The notes below the pieces were generated by a model, which was given only the letters and a program-made list of their open reading frames with translations, ran no database searches and was not told the origin of the DNA. Both the position numbers and the translations under genes were made by a program. A stretch of 64,000 bases of DNA from Patellaria atrata CBS 101060 (Eukaryota; Ascomycota; Dothideomycetes; Patellariales; Patellariaceae): NCBI GenBank assembly GCA_010093705.1, contig MU006098.1:107981-171980 (forward strand), given 5' to 3'. Shown piece by piece: positions 54,519 to 64,000 of the stretch (positions are counted from its first letter, which is position 1; each line of letters opens with the position of its first letter).

Positions 54519-57500
54519 TTGGATGGGAAGGGATGAAGAGGAAATAGAGAGAATCCTTTGAGATAGTTAGGGCCAATAGAGAAAAATTCTGATCGATGGA
54601 GCTTGTAGATGGCAGTACCCACAGATGTACCAAAACGCCATTGGTTCTGTCCTGACCTATCTTAAACCCATACTTACAAGTCAACTAAACAACCCGCAAC
54701 CCTTTCGAGCTTCCAACCTCCCAAACCATCTCGTCTAGACACCTCAGTAAAACAACCCCCAAATCCCGCGAATATCTTGGCCAGAGAAAAAGATTAGTAC
54801 ATACGGCCGCAGAACGAGAGCAAAAACAGGGAGAATAGGGACATTGCGTTCGTTCCGCTGTACGGTACCCAAGCGTGCTCTGGTAGTTGAGTGTGTGTGA
54901 TTATGGTTGCTGGTGTGTACCTTTTTCTGCTTTTATTTTCTTTTGATCTATTTTTTTTTGGGGGGGAGGGGGGGGGTTGGGAGGTGGGGGAACTTAGGGG
55001 TTGTGGTTGTAGTTGGAGATGTGTGGAATTTGCTGTTATGGTTGGAATTTGGAACCGTCGAGGGTGTGATCACAGATGGGGTGAATTACGGACGAAAGAA
55101 GACTGGTAATCTTTAGATGGTTGTGGGATGGTTCGATTCCTAAAAGAGGGTAGGGAGTGAGGGAATTGGGTTAGGGATTACGTTGAAGGTATGGTGTTGG
55201 ATATTCTGGGAGTTGGCGTGGCCGGATTGGGTGGGGACCTGGTATATCGGAGGTAAAAAGTTGGATTTGAAAGACGGGTCATTGGTATCTCATAACTATT
55301 GCCAGACAGAAATTCCGTTGACAAGTAGATATCGGAAGTAGTATTTATGCCATGACTATAACTCCTTAGCTTGTTGTCATCGACTGTACATCGAGCCTGA
55401 AATATGGTAAAGATCGCTATTGTCACAGTTGGACTCGGATGCGCTGAACTGCTCAGATCTTATTAACATCAACTTCTATCCAGTCAAGCAATCGGAAGTG
55501 GATGGAGGAATTTACCCCACAATCTTGCTACCCTCGAGCGCGCCGCACAGCGATAGCTTAAGAATTGTCGAGTACACATACTGGTGGCTGATCCCTTCGA
55601 TCAAGATGAGGCGTACTAATTCGCAAGTGATATAGTGCGAATCGGAGATAGAAATTGCAACTCGAAGGCGCATAGCTTGCTTTGGGGAAGACACATAGGT
55701 TAAAATACGCCACTAATGATCGATGGAGGATTAAGAGTGCCCAAATTACTTATGCGACCATAACTTAGACTGCTTAATTGGTGTGGTGTATATATAAGTA
55801 GGAGATGCAAACAATAACAGCGATTTACGGTGAACTTATGGACTATTTTTCCAGCCCTTGGAATCGGTTTTCCCATATACGCAAAAGGTATTATGAAATG
55901 CAAGCTGCTTATTGGCGAGCTTAATGATGAAGAATGCTTCCGCCGTCACGGGAGTTCTAACAAGGTATCTTAATAACTGGATGAGCAACTTCAAGTTGAG
56001 TAGAAACTTAGCCAATTTGACTATCGGCACGAAATTCGAACTTGAAATAACTAAGAAATGTTATTATGACGTATAACAAGAAGATAGAAGAATATGCTAA
56101 TGACTGAGGGTATGGAACACACTACAGTTTAGGATACAGCGATTGGGTTGAGTTCTATGACTGTGGTGCTGGATAATATAATACTTTTATGTACTCGCAG
56201 TTTAAGGGTTGAAATTTTCGCATTTCAGCATGGAAGTCGTACGTTTAGTGGTAAACGTAGATGGACTATCCAGTACACTCATGGGGGATACCTCTTAATA
56301 TGGAGCAGGATAGAGAACGATGTTCAAATGAAGGTAGAGCAAAGTAAACTGAGTTGAGCAAGCAAATGAGGACAGTCGAGCAATCTTCATCAGTAAGAAG
56401 GACCAACCAACGAACCAGTCGAGAGTACTCAAGACAAATACTGCCTTACAGTTGAAGGACTGAAGTCCCCTTCTCACTTACGGGTATCTTGTCGTGGAGT
56501 TGAATGTGTCACGGGTTAGACCCGATAGGTATAAGTGCCTTGAATGATCCAGCGGCTTAGTCATACTGTACTTTAGTAGAACAGCATATGCTGTCCCAAC
56601 ACTTTCTTTCCTTAAGTTTAAGCTTCATGTACATATAGCAATATACCTTTCAGCTTCCATCTGAGGTTGAGCCATAACAAAATGACGTTATACTCCGCAA
56701 ATATATCGGACTATGTGGACAGGGGAATGCTGACAACCGCATTGGTCACATCGAACCGGACCGAATAGTGATAGATCTGACGAAAATACGTAGGTAGTGG
56801 GGTTCAAAAGTTTTGCTCTGACGCTGAGAGCAGAAGTGATATGAAACAATGTATTCACAAGGACATGAGTTTCTCTCTGGATACTCCTAGAGATACCACG
56901 GACTTCGGTTTACTGTTACGCAAGGAGCTCTCGAAATGGAAGAAACAATGACAATGTGATGAATGTCCATTGTACAATTGGATCATTTGGGTGAAGTCGA
57001 CCTGGGGGATGGGTTGGAGAAGGTTGGTTTAAGTTTAGGACGGAACAAGGGCTAAGCGAAAAACGGGGACCATAAGCGCTTATAAAGGGATGGTTTTCCA
57101 CCACCATACACTCCGTATAGTATATATGATGAAGTTGGGGTTGCAAATCTCGGTGCATATCTTATCGCCACTTTTCCCAACTGCCAAAATAGTATCCCTT
57201 GACCGAGCCTGGACATTTTGTAACTGCAACTCCCGCATTAGCTGTGGATCAAGATGCAATGTCGCTAGATATCTTCTTCGATTGGCTGCTCCTTAATATA
57301 AACAATACCTGTCTCTATAAACCACTATTCTGGCTGAAGATCTCAACTAACAGAAGTAATAGTATGCTACTTTAATGATGACCGCAAAGGATAGTAGACT
57401 TATATTCTCCGGCACTGTGTATCGATCTTTAGTCATTCGGCGAAGTGATTTGCGTCACCTTCCCTGATAGGAACCCTACATACACGTTCATTCACGTCGA

Positions 57501-57760
57501 TCAGAAGTCTAGAGATGTCTCCTTGCGTACAGTTTACAGTCTTCGTCTTGATGTTACGCTGCAATGCAGGTAAAGTCAGCTTTAGGAATAGATCTATATA
57601 AAAAAAAATGGGTTGCTAAGAGTATTGCTTCAACCCTGTAGTACGAATTATTAAGGGGATACGTCATGAAGCTTTCAGCACTTACGATAGAATATAAAAA
57701 CCATCAGTCCCTCAGAAGTTTAAAAGGCTATATTCAAACTTGTACTGACCTACCACAACA
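54519..57760. other. 3.2-kb gene-poor stretch
   Basis: No gene supported on either strand. A T run followed by G-rich sequence lies at 54950-54985. 55400-57700 is AT-richer with only short frames. The last 100 bp is the promoter of the secreted M15-like protein, with a TATA-like box at 57692-57700. Confidence 0.5.
57692..57700 (+). promoter_or_regulatory. TATA-like box of the secreted M15-like gene
   Basis: ATATAAAAA lies about 60 bp upstream of the ATG at 57761, a plausible core-promoter distance. Confidence 0.35.
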
Positions 57761-58345
57761 ATGAAGGTTAGTGTCTCCATATCCCCTTTAGTTGCGCCGA
57801 GTTAATATCATATAGTTCTCTACCGCCATCTCTATTGCTCTCACTACCTTCTCACTGGCTCAAGCCAGTCCCATTGAGTTGGAGGAGCGCTCTGGTACTC
57901 CACTCACTCAAGCTCAAGCTGCTAGCCGTCTCACCAATGCCGGTATTTCCTCATACTCCAGCGGAGGCTGCACTACCCGCAGCGTCAAGACCTGCACATC
58001 CTACGAGGGCGTCCTTTCAGGGACTGTTGATGGAGCCATCACGCTTAAAGGTGCATGCGGATGCAGCCTTGTGATCACTGGTGGTACCGAGGTTGGCCAC
58101 GCCGATGGCCCGTATAGTCATTATAAAGGATATAAGTTTGACTTCCGAAAAAACACTGCGTTGGATTCGTATGTGAAGAATTCGTTTACGAGGATTGCGA
58201 ATCGCGGCGATGGGTATCCTCAATGGCAATCAGCAGCAGGCAATATATATTGTGTAAGTGAAATACCTAATCTAGAGTGTCACTATTCACGGCTGATATA
58301 TGAAACTAGGATGAGGGTAATCATTGGGATGTTACTTACTATTAG
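57761..58345 (+). CDS. Small secreted protein with M15-like (peptidoglycan peptidase) motifs
   Basis: Exons 57761-57766, 57816-58253 and 58310-58345 encode 159 residues. The first exon is just ATGAAG; splicing joins MK to a signal peptide (MKFSTAISIALTTFSLAQAS). The mature domain has GGCTTRSVKTCTSYEG, CGCSLVITGGTEVGHADGPY, SHYKGYKFDF and, from the last exon, DEGNHWDVTYY. The pattern SHxxGxxxD plus HW matches the zinc-binding layout of M15/D-Ala-D-Ala peptidases, seen in a family of small secreted fungal proteins. Zinc ligands would be the His of SHYKGY, the Asp of KFDF and the His of NHW. A role against bacterial walls is possible but inferred. Introns are 49 and 56 nt and both keep frame. 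Confidence 0.82.
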
Positions 58346-58865
58346 AACTATATAGAGAATAAATAGTCGAGTACTGTATTTGGATAAGGGCGTAGGAAGA
58401 GAATGGACCAGCCATATACACCTGTATAATAGCACCCTTTCTTTAATCAATATACAACGATACCGTACAGTGACCTGGTGTAGTACAGAGAAAACGTATA
58501 ACTCCACAAATTCTACTCCAACCTAGCAAAATACGAATGATGGCGTGATATTCAAGTATTCACACTATAGGAATTAGGGACCAGAACGAACCACTGACAT
58601 ACCCAAGAGGGCATTGTAATTTATTTATATGCTACATGAATGCCGCACCGCAATCCTGAGTCTGGTATTAAGTAGATATATCGACGTAAACTTACATGTG
58701 GTCGCATAAGGACTTCAGCCACCATTCTCCGCATAGAGTAGATTATGTAGGTTGGATGAAGCACCTGTAGCCTCGGGTAGTTACGTGGCTGCACGTAGTG
58801 CGTCCAGTCTAATGCTGATCGATTGCTCAATACCTTCAACATAAAGGAGACCCTAGGACGTGCAC
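58346..58865. other. Intergenic, tail-to-tail
   Basis: AT-rich; no gene supported. Confidence 0.5.
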
Positions 58866-60116
58866 TTAAGTAAGCGCATCGTGGAATGAGTAGATGCCGT
58901 TGGGGCCATCATTCCATATTATTTCAAGGTACTTTGTGTACTCTTCGCATTGTGCAGCATCTCCTTGGATTACTTCGCTTGAAGGGAGCACAATATATCC
59001 AGGGGGTACATATTTCGCTGCAGATATCCTCTGTTTTCCCCAAATTAGCCAAAATAGCAGCTCACGATTCGGAGGATTTGTGTAAGTATCCATCTCCCCT
59101 CCATGGTGTGGGATCAGTAAAACGCAGTATCACTTAGTGAAGCTAATGCGAAGTGCTCGGCGGCCCTCGGCACGCACCGTGTTCCAGAACTGTCGAGTGA
59201 AAATGTTTTCGATATACGATGGGGGTATTGTCCAGATTACCGTTAATTTCAGGGAATCCCTACGGCGCTGCTGTTGAAAAAGCAGGGCCAGATCCAAGGG
59301 GTTCTTCTCGTCAGGTCCAGGGAAGATCTCTATGAGATCCGACGGCCATGGCTGTAGAGACACAGTGAATATCCCAGTCATTGACCAGAATTTTATCAGT
59401 CATTTTCCAATACCAATCCCCTTTCAAGAACCCCACACCTGCGCATCCAGAGTAGAATTGTTGCGACTCATAACCTGCCTCTCCGAATCCACTCTCCTCG
59501 AAATAACTCTCGTGACTGCCATACACTCGTGACTCACATAGAAAGCTTATAGCATGTGCGAGCTCATGGACAAGAGCCTCAGCTGCTTGAAAGGGATATT
59601 CAACCTCGGTAGGCTCTCCCTTTTCATTGATATGTAATTTCCCGTAGATCCTCGACCCATAGAATATAGTGGAGAGGTAACCCGGAAAGTGCGTAAGACG
59701 AGGAGGCAACAGAGACCTCGAGGGGCCACACTCGGCGGCTTTATTAGAGCTGGGGTCGCATAGGTTCAATGTCATGTAGTCAGCTAGAACATTGAAGACT
59801 TCCATGGTATCTCTCATATCCTGATGAGTAAGGGTTGAATCTTTGCGGTGGTAGCACTGAGTCTTTACAACGTTTTGTCTCTTATCATCTCAGCGCACAA
59901 TCCATTCCCTTCTCCCAAACATCATTGCGTGCTAAAATGACAAGAAACATGATTCTGCAAGTAGTAGTCATGCCAGGCGTAGAGAGGGTTTCCACCTCTG
60001 GCATTCGACGTTCGGAAAGTTCTTCTCAGCGAATATAGAAAGAATAGGATTATCGAGATCGTACTTTGTCGATCAGCACGAACATTTGCTCCAGTACTGG
60101 ATGATGCCGTACTCAT
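58866..60116 (-). pseudogene. Decayed gene for a HELAH-motif (zincin-like) protein
   Basis: A minus-strand coding signal spans about 1.25 kb but no intact model can be drawn. The best part (59817-59311) contains AAEALVHELAHAISFLCESR, with a HExxH-type motif, and EESGFGEAGYESQQFYSG; a later frame gives IPPSYIENIFTRQFW. The order resembles a fungal family of unknown function that I recall having a similar HE-containing motif. Upstream, a coding-like frame (FAEKNFPNVECQRWKPSLRL) is interrupted by several stops within about 100 bp. Downstream the frame changes near 59350 without a good intron. Missed introns could explain some of this, but the number of breaks favours decay. There is no signal peptide in the visible N-terminal part. 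Confidence 0.55.
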
Positions 60117-61452
60117 CGTAATAAAGAGAATTACTCAAGAGAACTGTAGCGTGATAGCTGTTGATAGTTAAAGTAATGGAGATAATAGAGCAAAATCTTT
60201 TAGTCTCGAAAAGACGGGGAGATGAGAGGTATGTTTATAAGAATTTCTCGAGATGCATAGTGTTACAACAAACCGATATCCACCAAATATTATGTGAATA
60301 CAATAAATCCCTGAGACAAGGGTAAATAGGATAGTGAATCAATATCTAGACTTGTGTCTGAAAGAGGGGGATTCATAATTCACGAACCCATCTTTTTCTT
60401 TGAATGATTATTCGATCATACACCGTAGAACTCCCGGCTACTTACTTCCCCTACTTTTGACTTCACTGACTCCGAGGTCAAGAGCAGATCTATAACCCGC
60501 ATCTGTGATTCAACTACCATTCCAGGCAATGCGCCTAATATGTCCATAGACATTCGAGAAACTTCCGGTTACACGTAATTTACTTTCCGGGACATATATG
60601 CCGGGTGCTCGTCCCATTAATAAGTTCATATACGAGGGAGGTCGTTGTGGATAACTTATTACCGTTTCCTGTAATATATTCACTGGATTCATAAACGCTC
60701 AGCAAATTCTCGACATAGCTTGACTGCTCGAGTAATGATTTTGCTTAACATATTTAATTAAATAATTTGTAATCCACCAAAGAATTAGCTTGATCAACGA
60801 AGAGGTTATATTGATGTAATGGCTACTCCTCAACCAGTTTTAGTCGAATTACCTTTGCACATCGTGACAGTTAATGGCTGTTGGCATTTCGGTTGCTGGA
60901 AAGACGTAAGGTGGTCGTAAGGAGAAATGAGAAGGATTGCGACCGGGCGAAACCACTTTATAGAGTTGAGAAAATCATAGCACGTATATCTAAAGGCCCG
61001 TCTAACATGAAGAATGTCGTGTGGATGGCTGAACGTTGATTCAGAATATATCTTGTGCTGACAAAGCGGCTTCATTTGGTCGGGGACGGAAGCTAATTCA
61101 CCCCGCCTTTATACAGTAGTTCTCGACCTGCATAAGCGGATTCCATCTCTACCTTACACTTGTACAGTTAGGCTTCACAAACTTATTCACACACGATATG
61201 TGCGCCATCCAAGTTTGATTCCCTGGTACAGAAAGTTTGACCGCCATGCTTCTCTCTCCCATGAGAGATCTCGAACTTCACCTCAACGCATTCGCATATC
61301 GGTAAAGAGAAGATATATCTGTAAATCCCTATGTTATTCGCCTGTGCGACCCTCAACTATCAGGCAAGTCATTTTTCAGGCGAGGTTGAATCTACAAATT
61401 ATTATCTGTGATCCATACCAACGATCTTTGTTAAAGTACAATATTGCTACGT
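60117..61452. other. Intergenic; upstream region of the Zn2Cys6 regulator
   Basis: No gene supported. A 60-codon minus-strand frame at 60510-60692 and a 107-codon plus frame at 61200-61523 show no domain; the latter overlaps the regulator's first exon in another frame. Confidence 0.5.
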
Positions 61453-64000
61453 ATGGCGGAGGGTACAGGAAGCGGCGAGAACTCGCCCGCCCCTCGGCCA
61501 TTACTGGCGTGTTACACGTGTAAGAGGTATTGACAATAGGTCATTCTATAGCCAAGGGGACGACGCTAAGAAGAGGTTAGGAGAAAGATCAAGTGGTCCG
61601 TTCATAAAATATTGCGAACTAGTCTGCGCTGTATTGAGACTGAAGCTCGATAGTGATCATGGTCGCCCAGCTTGCTCGCTTTGTGTGAAGACAGAGCAAG
61701 TTTGTGAATATCCTCTGACGTCGGCAAAACCAGGTCCCAAAATTGGTTAGTGTCCAGTGTGTAGATTCCGCTTTACTTGGAATGATATTAAACATGATAC
61801 TATTGTTCATCAGGTGCTCCTCAGAAACGGAAACAACGGCGATTACTGGATGGCTCTGCAAAGCCGACGGATCATACCCAAAGTCCTCCTGAATATCCCC
61901 TTAAGAAACCTCCGTTATCTTCGATTGGTAGTGTGGTTCCACAACAAGATCAGACTGTTCAACCCCTAGCTCAGATCTATGCCTCAGGCACCTCTTCCAC
62001 AACCGGAGTACCTGAGATAAATAGGTCCCCACTCAAGAATGTGACTGTTTCTTCATTTGAGAGAGCGATATCTGATGAGCGTGTACTGTCTCAAATAATG
62101 CACCCCTCTCATGATCCTGTTGAGGAGCATGAGAAGGACTCACTCGATAGCTCCTCTACGGAAAGGATGGACAGCGCTGACCCGGGTACCGTAGTAACAG
62201 GAATGCTTATTGAAGCTTGTAGAACTTTTAGAATGAATCTAGGGAAAGTCCAACTTATGTGAGTAAATTCTCATATGAGATACTGCTATTTTTTTGATCT
62301 AGTCGCGCTGGATTATCGCTAAGAGGGGATCCTTTCATTAATATGGGCCTAGCCACGAATGAAGAAATGCCATCGTTGATATTGTGGTTTTACTACTCAC
62401 TGGAGATATTCTGCTGACTGGCTTGCGCCTGCTAGGATCGATAGATATTTCGAGAATATGACATCCTTCTCTTTGTTTCGTCGACCAGCTTTCGACACAA
62501 AACTCCAAGGGATCAAAACCCAACGTCATGCAGAGGCGCTCCTAGCTGCAATGTTTTCGTTCTCCGCACGTTTCTGTAGTGATGCTGAACTCAGACGGAC
62601 AGGTGATGAGACAATGCCAGCTACCGAATACTTTCACAAGCTTGCGAAGATAATGCTAGACAGTTGTCTGGATAGTTTCGTAGAAGATACACCCCCTTTA
62701 TGTCTGCTACAAGCTTTAATTCTCTTAACCTTCCAACAGTTGATCGACGGAGTGCGAGGGCGAGCTTGGAGATCTCTCGGGACTTGTGTCCGGATTGCCC
62801 ATGAGCATAGCCTACATCTCATTGATCTGGAACGGAGTAAGAAATCTGGTGTTGATCTTGACGTATCGCAATGGATCTTGGATGAAGAGCGGAGAAGAGC
62901 TTGGTGGGTCATCTGGGAATTTGACGTCTTCGCTAGTACAGTCAGGAAACTACCTACAGCTATCGACTGGGCTCAGAATAATACCTGGCTTCCGGTGGAT
63001 GATGAGGCCTGGTATGCCGGAATCTACCGACCAAGTTGCGTTTTGGCAATAGATCCAGCCATCCGATGGAAACAACTAGAGAGCAGTGGAAATCAGAGCG
63101 CTAAAGCGTGGTTTATCGTGGTAAATTCACTCATGCGAAGCGCCCAACTCGTATCATATCCGCAGTTCTTTTCGCATTCCAGTCGGATAATGTTAGACTT
63201 GGAGAGTCAAAGACCATCCGCTGAAGGGATTACTCTATTACCAGAACTCACAGATACCGCTCAAATGGACCTGGATATACTGGCCAACTCACTTTGCTGC
63301 GTCATCATTGCTCTACCACCTGGTTTAGCTTTCAGGGGCGAAGCACTCAACTTCGCTTACTATCAAACCGCTCCAGTTCTTCCGAACTCTTATCAACAAG
63401 CATTTGACACGTACAGTTTGCACATAATGATTCAACTTACGCGCTTTATGATATACCACAACCACGTATCACGCCTCTCATGTAACAACACCTCGGTCTC
63501 TACTCCCGGTTCCTCACAATCACTCGGAACATCGCCCACCATCAATTCGGCGCCACCAAAAACTATCTCACCTTCCGCGCGTGCAGCATGGAATCACTAT
63601 CTTACGGCAGCATCTGAGATTGTATCTCTCCTACGATCATCTCCCCCCTCGCACGTACAACACGTAAATCCCTTTCTCGGAAGCACCATCTGGCTTACCG
63701 CCGCCACCCAGGTCGTATACCGATTTTTCGACCCCCCTGCGCATCAACGCCGAGCAATAGACTCAAATCTGGACCTTCTACGCCTGACCTTCAACCGCTA
63801 CGTAGCCTTCTGGAACATTTCAAAGGCGTTACAGGAGAACTTAGAAGGTGTGGAAAGGAAGCTAGAGCGATTGCGGCGTCACGAGCAGAAAGTCCAGACG
63901 GAGCAGAAGAAGGATGAGCAGGTGCCCTTGGGAATTGATGGAATGATGTATGGAACTGGTACGACTAATTGGACTCCGGGCATGGCTTGGAATCTTAATT
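61453..64000 (+). CDS. Zn2Cys6 fungal-specific transcription factor, 3' end outside window
   Basis: Exons 61453-61526, 61639-61745, 61814-62258 and 62436 to the edge; frame is kept at every junction. The DNA-binding domain begins LLACYTCKR in exon 1 and continues LKLDSDHGRPACSLCVKTEQ in exon 2. Spacing is exactly CX2CX6[C]X6CX2CX6C, but the third position is Ser (AGT) in place of Cys. A basic stretch (KRKQRR), a Ser/Pro linker and the fungal_trans middle homology region follow (from about 215: RYFENMTSFSLFRRPAFD, then LLAAMFSFSARF, RAWRSLGTCVRIAHEHSLHL and DEERRRAWWVIWEFDVFAS). The 177-nt third intron is long. It lies 7 kb from the aromatic gene set and could regulate it, but there is no direct evidence. 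More than 750 residues are visible. Confidence 0.88.

Noticed and set aside
55400-57700. Possible old retroelement or RIP-degraded repeat, judged from AT-rich gene-poor sequence
   Set aside because: No recognisable element protein, long terminal repeat or inverted ends could be seen, so no family can be named.

Overview
The window is nuclear DNA of a filamentous ascomycete (Pezizomycotina). Genes carry short introns, mostly 48-60 nt, with GT..AG ends and CTAAC/CTGAC-type branch sites. Proteins typical of filamentous fungi occur: a CFEM protein, a CRH-type GH16 wall enzyme, a Zn2Cys6 regulator and a Fot1/pogo transposon. A leotiomycete is my best guess, but that is inference. Exon structures below were read by hand from splice motifs, frame continuity and family resemblance.

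Layout. 0-13 kb: the 5' part of an unrecognised minus-strand gene, a Fot1/pogo transposon (1138-2927, TA target duplication), glucosidase II beta subunit (3040-4853), a gene-poor stretch, and a 1311-residue disordered protein (8718-12653). 13-19 kb: a CFEM GPI protein, a GCIP/cyclin-D1-binding-like protein, a purine microsatellite and a CRH-type GH16 transglycosidase, followed by a probable tRNA-derived SINE near 19.1 kb. 19-33 kb: a glutamate-carboxypeptidase II/Vps70-like M28 peptidase, a CalB-type secreted lipase, a small secreted protein, the retromer subunit VPS35, a Pro-rich protein interrupted by a 37-base C run, and the mitochondrial ADP/ATP carrier. 33-45 kb: delta(14)-sterol reductase, an Mrl1-like vacuolar sorting receptor, an SLC35F6-like transporter, an MFS permease and a Cys-rich coiled-coil protein.

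44.5-64 kb is looser accessory DNA. Its core is a three-gene set that looks like a meta-cleavage aromatic pathway: an extradiol (VOC) dioxygenase (48841-49910, minus) divergent from a phenol-hydroxylase-type FAD monooxygenase (50896-52948, plus), then a fumarylacetoacetate-hydrolase-family enzyme (53524-54518, plus). Hydroxylation, ring cleavage and C-C hydrolysis form a logical series. Downstream are a secreted M15-like protein, a decayed HELAH-motif gene, and the 5' part of a Zn2Cys6 transcription factor that runs off the window. In my gene model that factor has a serine in place of the third zinc-binding cysteine.

Most core genes are housekeeping functions of the secretory/endosomal system (GTB1, VPS35, Mrl1-like receptor, Vps70-like peptidase) or of membranes and mitochondria (sterol reductase, ADP/ATP carrier). 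They are unrelated in pathway and show no operon-like order.
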